DNA of 64,000 nt from the NCBI GenBank assembly GCA_002375765.1, contig DFMV01000006.1, positions 1-64,000 of the forward strand, read 5' to 3'. Below, piece after piece: positions 1 through 12,285 of the stretch (position 1 is the first letter of the stretch; the number at the start of each line of letters is the position of its first letter). The notes beneath the pieces are model-generated. The model saw nothing but the letters and a program-made list of their open reading frames with translations, was not told the DNA's origin and did not search any database. The translations under genes and the position numbers were made by a program. This stretch comes from Rhizobiales bacterium UBA3584 (GTDB lineage: Bacteria; Pseudomonadota; Alphaproteobacteria; Rhizobiales; Devosiaceae).

Positions 1-129
1 CCTCGGGCTTGACCCGGGGATCCGCTGCATTGGGCAGCCGGTGAAGGGGTTGGGGGCGATGGGAGGGCGGCGCGTACCACCTCTGCTGCGCCTGCGGACG
101 CTCTGCAGATCCCCGGGTCAAGCCCGAGG
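1..129. repeat. Long inverted repeat at left edge
   Basis: The 22 bases at 1-22 are the exact reverse complement of 108-129, enclosing about 85 bases of non-coding sequence. The arms carry a CTTGACCCGGGG / CCCCGGGTCAAG core. Dispersed repeats with this core are common between genes in alphaproteobacteria. A degenerate relative lies at 12286-12379. The element may continue beyond the left edge. Confidence 0.75.
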
Positions 130-508
130 ATGACGGGGGGTATGGTTGGCGGTGGCGATCGAGACGAGAGCGGGCCACCGCGCTTAACTGTCCCGGACCC
201 GATCGGCGACCCGGCAGCCCCACCCCTGATCTGGAGCAAGCGGCAGGACACATGGGCCACGGCGTTCGCCGGGGCAGCGAGGGTGGTGGGGAACGTTGGA
301 AAAGGAAGGTCGTAGGGCCGGCGCCCTTCACGACCCAGAGTAAGAAGAGGCAAGCGGCGGCGCGTGGCCGGTTGCGGGAGCCGGGCCAACCATTCATCTT
401 GTCCTTTCTGGCAACCTTTTTTTCGTTCAGCTCGTTTTCAGGTGCGGGGAACTAACACTCGAACACAATGCGCCTTCATGTCGACGGCGCCGCCATGGAG
501 AACAGATT
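130..508. other. Gene-free stretch upstream of the DUF2147 gene
   Basis: No convincing gene is seen here. The short reading frames across it lack family resemblance and a ribosome site. A strong hairpin is visible at 309-336: GGTCGT pairs with ACGACC around an inner AGGGC/GCCCT stem. A ribosome site (GGAG) at the far end belongs to the gene starting at 509. I cannot name a promoter with confidence. Confidence 0.5.
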
Positions 509-889
509 ATGATCAAGTCCATTCTAGCCGCCACCGCTCTTGCAGCCTTTCTCGTCGCCCCCGCCTTTGCACAGGATCTCGACCCCAATGGGACCTGGGT
601 CGATCGGTGGGGCACCAGCTTCACTTTCGAGATGTGCGGTGACGGCACCCAGCTTTGCGGGGTTCTCAACGACATCCAGGGCGATTCGCGCACCGAGGAA
701 AATCTGGCCTTTGTCGGCCAGGAAGTGGTTCAGGGCACGCAGGTCGGCCCCAACAAATGGGAAGGCACCATCGCGCTCAATGGCGGCAACGCCAAGGCCA
801 TCGTCGAGATGACCGGCCCCGATACGCTCAAGATCACCGGCTGTCAGGCCGCCATCTTCTGCTCGAGCATCGACTACCAGCGCTCCTAA
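509..889 (+). CDS. Secreted DUF2147 family protein
   Basis: A 126-residue protein with a clear cleavable signal peptide (about residues 1-21, ending AFAQ). The mature part reads as a DUF2147 domain: a GTW near the start, a paired-cysteine segment (C..CGVL) and a closing ITGC...DYQR segment. The family's function is not established; it is periplasmic or exported. A GGAG ribosome site lies just before the ATG. The gene stands alone and is followed by a hairpin at 911-936. The family call is from remembered pattern, not a search. Confidence 0.8.
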   Translation: MIKSILAATALAAFLVAPAFAQDLDPNGTWVDRWGTSFTFEMCGDGTQLCGVLNDIQGDSRTEENLAFVGQEVVQGTQVGPNKWEGTIALNGGNAKAIVEMTGPDTLKITGCQAAIFCSSIDYQRS

Positions 890-910
890 GCCAGCTTGAG
901 CACTGATAGA

Positions 911-940
911 AGGGCCGCCGCGAAAGCTGCGGCCCTATTT
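911..940 (+). terminator. Hairpin terminator after DUF2147 gene
   Basis: AGGGCCGC at 911-918 pairs exactly with GCGGCCCT at 929-936. The stem is followed by ATTTG, a weak T-tract, so this is a plausible but not strong intrinsic terminator. Confidence 0.5.
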
Positions 941-1031
941 GCGTATGCACGGGCCGAACAGCCATTGCCCGCAAAAGGGCGCAAGGTCAGTATTGGCGAT
1001 CGACCGTCCTGGACGGGGCACTGGAGATGCG

Positions 1032-1385
1032 ATGAAAAAGCACCGAATTTTTACGATGAGCTTTGCGTCCGTTTACCCTCATTACGTCGCCAAGGCCGAG
1101 AAAAAGGGCCGCACAAAGCAAGAGGTCGATGAAATCATCTGCTGGCTGACGGGCTACGGCCGGAACCAGTTAGACAACCAGCTTGAAGGCGGAACCGATT
1201 TCGAGACCTTCTTTGCCGAGGCGCCGAAACTCAACCCCTCGCGGACACTCATCAAGGGCCTGATCTGCGGCATCCGAGTGGAAGAGATCGAAGACCCGCT
1301 CAAGCGCGAAATCCGTTACCTCGACAAGCTGATTGACGAGCTGGCGCGGGGGAAAGCGATGGACAAGATTTTGCGACAGGGGTGA
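1032..1385 (+). CDS. DUF2200 family protein
   Basis: A 117-residue soluble protein matching the small DUF2200 family: N-terminal [20 protein letters not shown], then a central [15 protein letters not shown] segment and conserved [22 protein letters not shown] middle. Function is unknown. No signal peptide or membrane segment is seen. I chose the ATG at 1032 because GGAG lies 6-9 bases upstream and the homologous region begins there; the frame is open further upstream. The C-terminus runs into a bidirectional terminator shared with clpB. Confidence 0.8.
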   Translation: MKKHRIFTMSFASVYPHYVAKAEKKGRTKQEVDEIICWLTGYGRNQLDNQLEGGTDFETFFAEAPKLNPSRTLIKGLICGIRVEEIEDPLKREIRYLDKLIDELARGKAMDKILRQG

Positions 1386-1404
1386 GTCCCACCCTGGTCC
1401 AACG

Positions 1405-1433
1405 AAAAAGGCCCCGTCTCCGGGGCCTTCTCA
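1405..1433. terminator. Bidirectional terminator between DUF2200 gene and clpB
   Basis: AAGGCCCCG at 1408-1416 pairs with CGGGGCCTT at 1421-1429 around a TCTC loop. A-rich sequence on the left and TC-rich sequence on the right let it serve the two converging genes. Confidence 0.75.
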
Positions 1434-1451
1434 TTTGCTCGTACAGGGCGC

Positions 1452-4067
<2,616 letters not shown>

Positions 4068-4211
4068 GCTTCAACTCTCCTTTGCTGGCGCGCTGCCCCT
4101 GCCCGCTTCGCGGCACATGAGACAACGCCCGAAGCGTTGACTTTGGATTTAGCTCAGCCCGGTCTGGCCGGCACTGACTCAAGTCAAAGGATATATGGGA
4201 GCACAATCGCA

Positions 4212-4249
4212 AAGAAAAAGACCGGGCGCGATGACCCGGTCCTTTTTTA
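4212..4249. terminator. Terminator downstream of DUF4167 gene
   Basis: GACCGGG at 4220-4226 pairs with CCCGGTC at 4235-4241. The stem is flanked by A-rich sequence on the left and T6 on the right, so it can stop transcription on either strand. It separates the DUF4167 gene from clpB on the minus strand. Confidence 0.75.
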
Positions 4250-4269
4250 TTCCTGGTTTGGCAAAGCGC

Positions 4270-4962
4270 CTATTCGGCAGCCGCTTCGCGCCCCGCGGTA
4301 AGGAACGCGGGCAATTCGGGCGCCGGCTCGTTGCCATCATCGTCCGACTTCTTGCGACGCGGACGGCGGGGCTTTTTGGGAGCCTCTTCGGCAGCAGGAG
4401 CGGCGTCCTGGCCACTGGCCGTTTCAGCAACCGCTGGCTTTTCGCCTACAGCAGGCTTTTCCCCTTCGGCGGACGCGTCCGCGGTCTCTTCGGTACGCTC
4501 GCGGCGCGGACGGCGCTGGCGCCGCGGACGCGGCTCGCGCTGTTCTTCCGAACCGCCATCGCCACCGTCCGAAGCTTCGGAATTCTGGTCGGCATTGCCA
4601 CCGGAATTGCCCGAATTGTTTTCGTTCTCGTTGTCGTCATCATCGTCGGGCGTGGTATCGACGCTGTTGTCCTGGCGCGGCTGATACTGGGCCTGCGCGG
4701 CAAGGATGATGCGAAGATAGTGCTCGGCGTGCTGGAGATAATTCTCGGCCATCACGTTGTCACCGACCGAAGCCGCGTCACGGGAAAGCTGGGTGTATTT
4801 CTCTGCAATATGGGCAGCATTGCCGCGGATTTTCACATCCGGGCCATTGCTCTCATAGCTTCGCGACAAGGGATTGCCGCCACCACCGCCGCGCCGCTGG
4901 TTATTGTTGTTGTTCCGGCCGCGCGAACGCTGCTTGTTGTTGTTCTGCTGGTTTGGTCTCAT
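4270..4962 (-). CDS. DUF4167 family protein, low-complexity basic/acidic
   Basis: A 230-residue protein. The N-terminus is rich in Asn, Arg, Gln and Gly (residues 1-30). A conserved helical core follows (about 30-95, containing NPLSRSYESNGPDVKIRG and the AEKYTQLSRDA motif), which is the DUF4167 signature. The C-terminal half is low-complexity acidic and basic sequence ending in KKPRRPRRKK and an acidic tail. This composition suggests nucleic-acid contact, but function is not established. It belongs to the conserved prfA-prmC-DUF4167-clpB neighbourhood, separated from prmC by about 350 bases. Confidence 0.85.
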   Translation of the reverse strand: MRPNQQNNNKQRSRGRNNNNNQRRGGGGGNPLSRSYESNGPDVKIRGNAAHIAEKYTQLSRDAASVGDNVMAENYLQHAEHYLRIILAAQAQYQPRQDNSVDTTPDDDDDNENENNSGNSGGNADQNSEASDGGDGGSEEQREPRPRRQRRPRRERTEETADASAEGEKPAVGEKPAVAETASGQDAAPAAEEAPKKPRRPRRKKSDDDGNEPAPELPAFLTAGREAAAE

Positions 4963-5313
4963 GTGCTCGCTTCAACACGTTCCGTGAAGGTATGCGCTTA
5001 ATAGGGGCCTTTGCCGCCAAAAAAAGGACGACGGGCACAAAACTCGGCTGACACGAACCGACATCCGGTTCGCGCTGTGCCGATCGCTCTCTCTGGTTTC
5101 CCCAAAAAGGCTGTGTGAGCTCCGACCCTGTCTGATGCTGCGCCAACCCTCTGGGAGGATGGGTTCCGCGAACGGCTTTACTCTATGCCGCCGATGTCAG
5201 GGTGGGGTCCACCGCGATGAACAAGCACCGCGTCAGCACCGGCAACCTAACCGCATATCCTTCTCATTCCAAGAAAAATATTGGCTTTTGGAGAAATTCA
5301 CCGAGACGCTGTG
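4963..5313. other. Gene-free gap between prmC and DUF4167 gene
   Basis: About 350 bases with no supportable gene on either strand. It must carry the promoter or leader of the DUF4167 gene if that gene is not read from prmC. A short GTGGGGTCCAC hairpin is visible near 5202-5213. I see no T-tract terminator after prmC. Confidence 0.4.
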
Positions 5314-6180
5314 TCATTTGGGTACGCGCGCCGTGACCATCCGGTCGTGACCGGCAAGGTCTTTGGCAATGGCGATGTCGCAAAAGCCTTCAGAGCTTAA
5401 AAGCTCATTAACCATGTGGCCCTGATCAAATCCGATTTCAAGGGCCAGCACCCCGCCCCTCACCAGATGGGCGCGTGCCTGCGCAGAGATGATCCGATAC
5501 GGGGCCAACCCATCGGGTCCCCCATCGAGCGCCGCCATGGGATCGAAGGACTTTACCCCCGGCTCGAGCGTTTCAATCGTCGCGCTGGCGATATAGGGCG
5601 GGTTGGAAACGATCAGATCGAACTTTTCCTCGCCCAGCGGCTCAAACCAGCTCCCGTGTCGCGCCCCGAACCGATCCGCAAGCCCTAACGCTTCGGCATT
5701 GGCCTGGGCCTGATCGAGCGCATCGGCGGAAATATCGACGCTCACCCCGCTCGCCTTGGGCAGATTGGCCAGCACCGCAAGAAGGATGCAGCCCGTTCCC
5801 GTCCCCAGATCGGCAACGCTTGGCGCGGGATGGGATTTGAGGTGCTCGATCGAAAAATCGACGAGCATTTCGGTTTCCGGGCGCGGGATCAGCGTGGCGG
5901 GATTGAGCCTGAAATCGAGCCCATAAAATTCCTGCACACTGAGTATGCGCGCAACGGGCTCGCCGGCAAGGCGGCGGGCGACGAGCGATTCGAGATCTGA
6001 GACTTTTCCGCCGGGAACCGGATCGGATTCCGAGAGGATAAGTCCGGTAGCATCGAGACCGAGGACATGGCGAACCAGCAGCCGGGCATCGAGCGCCGCC
6101 ATGGGTATCCCGGCCGTGTCGAGACGGTCGCGGATGGCGCGCCAGGTCTGGCCAATGCTCGGAACTGAAGACCCCATCAT
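5314..6180 (-). CDS. prmC: Release factor glutamine methyltransferase PrmC
   Basis: A 288-residue SAM-dependent enzyme that methylates the glutamine of the GGQ motif in release factors. The N-terminal helical domain is followed by the Rossmann fold with DLGTGTGCI (SAM binding) and the diagnostic NPPY motif in SNPPYIAS. It lies downstream of prfA on the same strand, which fits because PrfA is its substrate. The roughly 350-base gap to prfA contains a small gene on the other strand. Confidence 0.96.
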   Translation of the reverse strand: MMGSSVPSIGQTWRAIRDRLDTAGIPMAALDARLLVRHVLGLDATGLILSESDPVPGGKVSDLESLVARRLAGEPVARILSVQEFYGLDFRLNPATLIPRPETEMLVDFSIEHLKSHPAPSVADLGTGTGCILLAVLANLPKASGVSVDISADALDQAQANAEALGLADRFGARHGSWFEPLGEEKFDLIVSNPPYIASATIETLEPGVKSFDPMAALDGGPDGLAPYRIISAQARAHLVRGGVLALEIGFDQGHMVNELLSSEGFCDIAIAKDLAGHDRMVTARVPK

Positions 6181-6246
6181 TTGTCCTTTATTCCGCCCTC
6201 TTCCCGGTCAAATATGCTCGCACCGCATTAATTTGCCGAGTTGCCC

Positions 6247-6537
6247 ATGGCTACCCAATCGGACACAAACTCCCGGGCCGGCCGGTGGCGGCCCTTTGTT
6301 TGGACGGGGTTGATCGCCGTTCTGGCCACTCCGCTGATTGCCATGCAGTTTACCAGCGAAGTCGATTGGGATGCGTTCGATTTCGTTTTCGCCGCGCTAC
6401 TGCTCGGAGCCATCGGCATCGCCTTTGAGATCTCCGCCCGGATGACTTCCAGCCCCCCGGCGAAACTGGCCCTCATGGGTCTGGTGGTCGGCCTGGTCCT
6501 GGTTGTCTGGGCCGAGGCCGCCGTCGGAATCTTCTAG
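6247..6537 (+). CDS. Small integral membrane protein, unknown function
   Basis: A 96-residue protein with three predicted membrane segments: about residues 15-33, 45-62 and 72-94. The middle contains the motif [14 protein letters not shown], which I recall in a family of small uncharacterised alphaproteobacterial membrane proteins. I chose ATG 6247 over an in-frame TTG at 6241. It lies opposite to and between prfA and prmC, and its stop overlaps the prfA stop in the shared palindrome CTAG (6534-6537). Function unknown. Confidence 0.65.
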   Translation: MATQSDTNSRAGRWRPFVWTGLIAVLATPLIAMQFTSEVDWDAFDFVFAALLLGAIGIAFEISARMTSSPPAKLALMGLVVGLVLVVWAEAAVGIF

Positions 6538-7610
6538 ACGCCCTGCTCCATCGCCGCCAGTTGCGCCGCCTGATTTTCGGTGATCAGCGCATCGATCACT
6601 TCGCCCAGTGCTTCCCCTGTAATGATCTGGGGGAGTTTGTAGAGGGTCAGGTTGATGCGGTGGTCGGTGACACGCCCTTGCGGGAAATTATACGTCCTTA
6701 TGCGTTCGGAGCGATCCCCCGAACCCACCTGCGATTTGCGGCTCTCGGCGCGTTCGGAGGAAGCCTTCTGCTCCTGCTCGTCAAACAGCCGCGCCCGCAG
6801 AACCTTCATGGCGTTGGCCCGGTTCTGGTGCTGGGACTTCTCCGCCGAGGTGACCACGATCCCCGACGGGATATGGGTGATGCGCACCGCCGAATCGGTT
6901 GTGTTGACGTGCTGTCCGCCTGCACCTGATGCCCGCATCGTATCGATGCGAATGTCTTCGGGCCGAATTTCGATGTCGATATCCTCAACCTCAGGCAGGA
7001 CCGCCACGGTCGCTGCCGAGGTGTGAATGCGTCCCGAGGCTTCGGTATCGGGCACCCGCTGCACGCGATGGACGCCCGATTCGTATTTGAGCTTGGCGAA
7101 CACGCCCGCGCCGGACACGTTGGCGATAATTTCCTTGTAACCGCCCGCATCGCCCTCGGAGGCTTCCATCACCGAAACCTTCCAGCCCTGCGCCTCGGCG
7201 TAACGCTGATACATGCGGAACAGATCGCCTGCGAAAAGCGCGGCTTCATCGCCGCCCGTTCCTGCCCGCACCTCGAGAATGGCGCTTTTTTCGTCCGCCG
7301 CATCCTTGGGCAGCAACAGGATGCGGATTTCCTGGCTCAGCGCCTCGATCGTGTCCTTGAGCTCGACCACCTCTTCGTAGGCAAGCTCGGCCATCTCCTT
7401 GTCGCCCGATTTGGCAAGTTCCTCGGCCCCTGCCAGATCGGCGAGCGCTGCGCGGTATTCGCGCACCTTGGCGACCATGGGAGAAAGCTCGGAATATTCC
7501 TTGGAAAGCCGCACATAGGCTTCCGGATCGGGACTGCCCGACATGGCGGCCTCGATGGAATCGAAACGGCGTTCAAGAGCGTCGAGCTTGTCGGTGGGCA
7601 GAAAAGCCAT
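6534..7610 (-). CDS. prfA: Peptide chain release factor 1
   Basis: A 358-residue class I release factor that reads UAA and UAG and triggers peptide release on the ribosome. The catalytic GGQ loop is visible as [16 protein letters not shown], followed by the RF-1 pattern THIPSGIVV. The upstream in-frame TTG (7619) is a poorer start than the ATG at 7610. It follows ptsP by about 30 bases and is probably co-transcribed with it. Confidence 0.97.
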   Translation of the reverse strand: MAFLPTDKLDALERRFDSIEAAMSGSPDPEAYVRLSKEYSELSPMVAKVREYRAALADLAGAEELAKSGDKEMAELAYEEVVELKDTIEALSQEIRILLLPKDAADEKSAILEVRAGTGGDEAALFAGDLFRMYQRYAEAQGWKVSVMEASEGDAGGYKEIIANVSGAGVFAKLKYESGVHRVQRVPDTEASGRIHTSAATVAVLPEVEDIDIEIRPEDIRIDTMRASGAGGQHVNTTDSAVRITHIPSGIVVTSAEKSQHQNRANAMKVLRARLFDEQEQKASSERAESRKSQVGSGDRSERIRTYNFPQGRVTDHRINLTLYKLPQIITGEALGEVIDALITENQAAQLAAMEQGV

Positions 7611-7640
7611 GCAAAACAATCCGGTTCGGAAAAGGGCAAC

Positions 7641-9905
7641 CTAAACGGGCAGAGAGTGCCGCTCGGCAAACTCGGCCAGAAACTCGCGGGCCGAGCCCTC
7701 GGTTTCACCGTTTTCAAGATAATCGTTCATTTCGGCCTTGAGCGCGCCAACGTCAAGGCCAAGCACCATTTCCTTGATCGGGCCGATCGAGGAGGCACCC
7801 ATGGACAGCCGCGTCATGCCGATCGAGAGCAGTGCCATGGCCTCGACGGGGCGCCCGGCCAATTCCCCGCACATGGTGACGGGCTTTCCGTATTTCGCCG
7901 CCGCATCGACCACCAGCTTGAGCGCCCGCAGGCGCGGGCGGGCAATCGGGTCATAATTGTTGGCAACGCGCGGATTGGCGCGGTCGGCAGCGGTCAGGAA
8001 CTGGATGAGATCGTTCGATCCGATGGAAACGAAATCGGTTTCGGGCAACAGCCGGTCCAGTTCGAACAGCAGCGAGGGCACCTCGATCATCGAGCCGATC
8101 TCGAGCGTTTCGGGTTGGGCAAAGCCCAGCCGGGGCAGCCGCTCGTTCTCGCGCAGGATGAAACGCTTGACCTTCATGTATTCGCGCGCCTCGGTGACCA
8201 TGGGCACCAGAATGCGCAACGGCCTGCCGCCGGCCGCTTGCAGCAGCGCACGAACCTGGGTTCGAAGCAGGGCCGGCCGGTCGAGCGCCAGCCGAAGGCT
8301 GCGCCAGCCCATGGCCGGGTTCTCCTCGGCGGTCGAACGCATATAGGGCACGACCTTGTCGCCCCCGATATCGAGCAGCCGAAAGACGATCGGCTTGTCT
8401 CCCATCAGCCGCATGGCTTCGGAATAGAGCTCGACCTGTTCTTTGACCCGCGGCATTTTCGAGGCGATCATGAATTGCAGTTCGGTGCGGAACAGCCCCA
8501 CCCCTTCGGCACCCGTTTCTTCCAGCATGGCCATATCGGCCAGCAGACCCGAATTGTGCAACAGCGTGATGTGCTGACCGTCGCGGGTAACGGACGGGGT
8601 GTCCTTGAGCGCCGCGTAATGGGCCCGGCGCTTGGCCGAGAGCCGCACCTTGTCGATATAGGTTGCCTCGATATCGGGCGTGGGCCGCAGATGCACGGCA
8701 CCGGTGAACCCATCGACGATGATGTCGTCGCCCGCTTCACCCATCGAAACGATATTTTCGGCCTGCCCAACCGCCACCAGCCCCACCGAGCGGGCGACGA
8801 TGGCCACATGGGCTGTCGCTGCGCCATCTTCGAGCACCACGGCCCGCAGCTTGGTGCGGTCATATTCGAGCAATTCGGCCGGGCCCATATTGCGCGCCAG
8901 CAAAATTGCGTTGTCGGGCAATTCCTTGCCGGCCACCGAGCCATCAGCGGTCAGAATGCGCAATAGGCGATTGGCCAGATCATCGAGATCGTGCAGGCGT
9001 TCACGGATGTAAGGATCGGTCTGGCGCAGCATGCGCGCACGGGTGTCATTCTGCACCCGCTCGACGGCGGCTTCTGCCGTCAGACCGGAATCGATCGCTT
9101 CTTCGAGCCTGCGCACCCAACCCCGATCGTGGGCGAACATGCGATAGGTTTCGAGGATGTCGCGATGGTCGGACGGAATCTGCATATCGCCCGAATTGAG
9201 CAATTCATCGATCGAAACGCGCATGGTCATGAGCGCCGTTTCCAGCCGCGCCTTTTCGGCGTCCGTATCGTCGGCAACGAAATTGGTGACGACGACACGC
9301 GGATCATGCAGCACCACCTGACCCAAAGCGATGCCTTCGGAAAACCCGATGCCCTGAAACATGCGCGGACGCCGCAGATCGATGTCGGAGCCCGGTTTGA
9401 CCAGGGCGTCGAAATCCGCGGTCGAGATCATTTCGGCCAGAATCGTCGCCGTGGTCAGAAGCGCTTCGGTTTCATCCTCGCCATAGACCCGCCGCTCCGA
9501 GTTCTGGACGACAAGTACGCCCAGCGTCTGGCCGGCCCTGAGCACCGGCACGCCGAGAAAGGAAAAGAACGGATCTTCACCCGTTTCCGGGCGATAGGCA
9601 AAGGAAGGGTGTTCGGGAGCGTTCTGGAGGCTGAGCGGCTCGGCCTCGTTGGCGATCAGGCCGACAAGCCCCTCGCCCAGACGCAGCGTGGTGATGTGGA
9701 CGGCGTCGCGCTTGAGCCCGTGGGTGGCAAACAATTCCAGCGCACCATCGTCGCGCAGAACATAAAACGAGCACACATCGGCCCGCATGTTCTCGGCAAT
9801 CAGATCAACGATCTTGTCGAGCCGCTCCTGGCTGGCCAACGGCTCGGCCATGGTTTCGCGCAACTGGCGCAAAAGCACCCGCGGTCCGCCAATCGCTGTC
9901 ACCAT
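7641..9905 (-). CDS. ptsP: Phosphoenolpyruvate-protein phosphotransferase PtsP (nitrogen PTS enzyme I)
   Basis: A 754-residue enzyme that takes phosphate from PEP and starts the nitrogen-related phosphorelay (EI-Ntr to NPr to EIIA-Ntr), a cytoplasmic regulatory system. The N-terminal GAF sensor domain (about residues 20-160) separates it from sugar-PTS enzyme I. The phospho-histidine swivel domain shows GAATAHVAIVAR, with His as the phosphorylated residue. The C-terminal PEP-binding barrel includes GLFRTELQFM and the closing GSNDLIQF and MCGELAGRP motifs. It lies downstream of lysC with a hairpin repeat between them and directly upstream of prfA. Confidence 0.95.
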   Translation of the reverse strand: MVTAIGGPRVLLRQLRETMAEPLASQERLDKIVDLIAENMRADVCSFYVLRDDGALELFATHGLKRDAVHITTLRLGEGLVGLIANEAEPLSLQNAPEHPSFAYRPETGEDPFFSFLGVPVLRAGQTLGVLVVQNSERRVYGEDETEALLTTATILAEMISTADFDALVKPGSDIDLRRPRMFQGIGFSEGIALGQVVLHDPRVVVTNFVADDTDAEKARLETALMTMRVSIDELLNSGDMQIPSDHRDILETYRMFAHDRGWVRRLEEAIDSGLTAEAAVERVQNDTRARMLRQTDPYIRERLHDLDDLANRLLRILTADGSVAGKELPDNAILLARNMGPAELLEYDRTKLRAVVLEDGAATAHVAIVARSVGLVAVGQAENIVSMGEAGDDIIVDGFTGAVHLRPTPDIEATYIDKVRLSAKRRAHYAALKDTPSVTRDGQHITLLHNSGLLADMAMLEETGAEGVGLFRTELQFMIASKMPRVKEQVELYSEAMRLMGDKPIVFRLLDIGGDKVVPYMRSTAEENPAMGWRSLRLALDRPALLRTQVRALLQAAGGRPLRILVPMVTEAREYMKVKRFILRENERLPRLGFAQPETLEIGSMIEVPSLLFELDRLLPETDFVSIGSNDLIQFLTAADRANPRVANNYDPIARPRLRALKLVVDAAAKYGKPVTMCGELAGRPVEAMALLSIGMTRLSMGASSIGPIKEMVLGLDVGALKAEMNDYLENGETEGSAREFLAEFAERHSLPV

Positions 9906-9937
9906 GTCCGCTCGCCCGGCGGGTGCGCCCCGCCTCC

Positions 9938-10004
9938 TAGAGTGCGGTCAGAAAAAGTTGCAGACTTTTTCGGTTCGACCGCACGACCAAATAAGACCCT
10001 GGAG
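9938..10004. repeat. Covarying hairpin repeat, copy 1 (lysC-ptsP gap)
   Basis: Outer arms GTGCGGTC (9942-9949) and GACCGCAC (9977-9984) pair exactly. The inner stem AAAAAGT/ACTTTTT caps it, with the CGGTTC linker before the second outer arm. It has the same layout as copies near 25179, 29189, 33825, 48788 and 54162, but with different arm bases. It sits between lysC and ptsP on the minus strand. Confidence 0.85.
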
Positions 10005-10061
10005 CGTCGGGCCGATTTCAATCGGATCGGATCACGCACCAGAGATTCGCCGCGGCCGAGC

Positions 10062-11321
10062 TTACCCCTCGGCCTTGTCCAGACCGTAATAGGTATGCAG
10101 CGCCCGAACTGCAAGCTCCGCATATTCCTCATCGATCAATACCGAGGTCTTGATTTCCGAGGTCGTGATGAGCTGGATGTTGATTCCCTTGTCCGAAAGT
10201 GCCCGGAACATCGAGGCCGCAACGCCCGCATGCGAACGCATTCCGACCCCCACCACGGAAATCTTGGCACCGCCCTTCGAGCCCGAAATCGACTCGTATT
10301 CGAGATCGGGCGCGTTGCGCAAAACCTTCATGGCCTTGTCGAATTCACTGTCAGGCACCGTAAAGGTGATGTCGGTGATCTGCCCGTCATCGGAAATGTT
10401 CTGCACGATCATGTCGACAACGATCCGTGCATCGGCCAGCGGCCCGAACACCGCAGCGGCAACGCCGGGCTTGTCCTTGACCTTGCGCAGGGTGATCTTG
10501 GCTTCGGCCCGCGCAAGGGTCACACCCGAAACGATCTGCTTTTCCATGATCTCATCCTCATCGCACACAAGCGTGCCCGTCATGCCCCATTCGCTGCCCG
10601 GCGCATTGCCCGCGTCGGGATCATCAAACGTTGAGCGCACCACAAGCCGCACGCCCTGGGCCATGGCCAATTCCACTGACCGCGTCTGGAGCACCTTTGC
10701 CCCCAGCGAGGCCATTTCAAGCATTTCTTCAAAACTGACCCGCTCCAGGCGCTTCGCCTTGGGGGCAATACGCGGATCGGTGGTGTAGACGCCGTCGACG
10801 TCGGTATAGATGTCGCACCGGTCCGCTTTGACCGCCGCGGCAACGGCCACCGCCGAGGTGTCCGACCCGCCGCGTCCCAGTGTCGTGACGCGGTTCTTGT
10901 CGGAAATACCCTGAAAGCCGGTAACGACCGGCACCCAGCCCGAAGTCATCCGCTCCAAAAGATTGTCCGGATCTATTCCCGTGATGCGGGCCGAGCCGTG
11001 CGCATCGTCGGTGTGAATGGGCACCTGCCAGCCGGCATAGGAGCGCGACTGGATGCCCATTTCCGATAAAACGATGGCCATCAGCCCCGCCGTCACCTGT
11101 TCGCCCGAGGCAACGACGGCATCATACTCACGCGCATCGTGCATGGGCGCGGCTTCCGCGCACCAGCCGACCAGCTCATTAGTCTTGCCAGACATGGCCG
11201 AAACGACGACCGCCACTTCATGGCCGGCCTCGACCTCACGTTTGACGTGCCGGGCCGCCTGCCTTATGCGCTCGACATTGGCGACCGAGGTGCCGCCGAA
11301 CTTCATAACTATACGCGCCAT
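10062..11321 (-). CDS. lysC: Aspartate kinase
   Basis: A 419-residue enzyme that phosphorylates aspartate, the first step towards lysine, threonine and methionine. The kinase domain opens with KFGGTSVANVERIRQ and includes GRGGSDTSAVA. The C-terminal third holds two ACT regulatory domains (about residues 265-415), implying allosteric feedback by pathway end products. ATG 11321 is preferred because the KFGGTS motif must lie at the very N-terminus; the open frame extends further upstream. It is divergent from ubiG and upstream of ptsP. Confidence 0.96.
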   Translation of the reverse strand: MARIVMKFGGTSVANVERIRQAARHVKREVEAGHEVAVVVSAMSGKTNELVGWCAEAAPMHDAREYDAVVASGEQVTAGLMAIVLSEMGIQSRSYAGWQVPIHTDDAHGSARITGIDPDNLLERMTSGWVPVVTGFQGISDKNRVTTLGRGGSDTSAVAVAAAVKADRCDIYTDVDGVYTTDPRIAPKAKRLERVSFEEMLEMASLGAKVLQTRSVELAMAQGVRLVVRSTFDDPDAGNAPGSEWGMTGTLVCDEDEIMEKQIVSGVTLARAEAKITLRKVKDKPGVAAAVFGPLADARIVVDMIVQNISDDGQITDITFTVPDSEFDKAMKVLRNAPDLEYESISGSKGGAKISVVGVGMRSHAGVAASMFRALSDKGINIQLITTSEIKTSVLIDEEYAELAVRALHTYYGLDKAEG

Positions 11322-11491
11322 GACGCCGCCTTCGATGCAAATCTGTGCCGTACCGCACCGTACGGTTGTGGCGCGGTGAGTGCCACAAAGCCGCCGATTT
11401 AGCAATATGGCATAGGGGCTGCGGCGATGGATCGCTTGACTTGAGCGCGCCGCGCCGTCACCTCTTGCAGCGAGCCAGGACGAGGTATGCA

Positions 11492-12235
11492 ATGACCACC
11501 ACCATCAGCCCCGACGAAATCGGCAAATTCCACAAGATGGCCGAGGAATGGTGGGATCCGAACGGCAAGTTCAAACCACTGCACAAGTTCAATCCGGTGC
11601 GGCTCGCCTATATCCGCGAAAAGCTCATCGCCCATTTCGGGCTCGATGACAGGGCGATGCGCCCCTTCGCGGGTCTGCGCATCCTCGATATCGGGTGCGG
11701 CGGGGGCCTGTTGTGCGAACCCATGGCACGGCTGGGCGCCACGGTGGTCGGTGCCGATGCGGGCGAAAAGAACGTCAAGATCGCCGCGCTCCATGCCGAA
11801 CAGTCCGGGCTCGAAATCGATTATCGCGCCACGACGTCCGAAGACCTCGCCGCAGCGGGAGAGCAGTTCGACGTCGTGCTCAACATGGAAGTGGTCGAGC
11901 ACGTTTCCGACGTGCAGCTCTACCTTGAAAGCTGCTGCAAACTGGTCAAGCCCGGCGGCCTGATGTTCGTTGCCACGATCAACCGCACCGCCCGGGCTTA
12001 CGCCCTTGCCATCGTCGGCGCCGAACGCATTTTGCGCTGGCTGCCCAAGGGCACGCACAGCTACGAAAAGCTTGTCACCCCCGAAGAGATCACCTCGATC
12101 ACCTCCCGCAACGGCATGGATGTGATCGACAAGACCGGCGTGACCTTCAATCCGCTGAAAAACGAATGGGGCAAGAGCCGCGACATGGCGGTCAACTACA
12201 TGCTACTTCTGGAAAAGCCCAAAACCAGTGACTAA
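11492..12235 (+). CDS. ubiG: Ubiquinone biosynthesis O-methyltransferase UbiG
   Basis: A 247-residue SAM-dependent methyltransferase carrying out the two O-methylations of ubiquinone synthesis. The UbiG signature [20 protein letters not shown] lies at the N-terminus, SAM motif I is [19 protein letters not shown], and NMEVVEHV follows. AGGACGAGG precedes ATG 11492; the frame is open upstream but without this start context. It is divergent from lysC across a 170-base gap. Confidence 0.95.
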   Translation: MTTTISPDEIGKFHKMAEEWWDPNGKFKPLHKFNPVRLAYIREKLIAHFGLDDRAMRPFAGLRILDIGCGGGLLCEPMARLGATVVGADAGEKNVKIAALHAEQSGLEIDYRATTSEDLAAAGEQFDVVLNMEVVEHVSDVQLYLESCCKLVKPGGLMFVATINRTARAYALAIVGAERILRWLPKGTHSYEKLVTPEEITSITSRNGMDVIDKTGVTFNPLKNEWGKSRDMAVNYMLLLEKPKTSD

Positions 12236-12285
12236 TCGACATTTGCGGGAGCGGCCCCACCGTTGCCGGCCCCACCACGCTTTCG

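Noticed and set aside
4068..4200. RpoH-type promoter before clpB
   Set aside because: A CTTGA on the minus strand has no correctly spaced -10; the match is too weak to report.
7023..8966. 647-residue plus-strand frame
   Set aside because: Antisense to prfA and ptsP, both with full motifs; the His/Gly/Arg-rich product is typical of a high-GC shadow.
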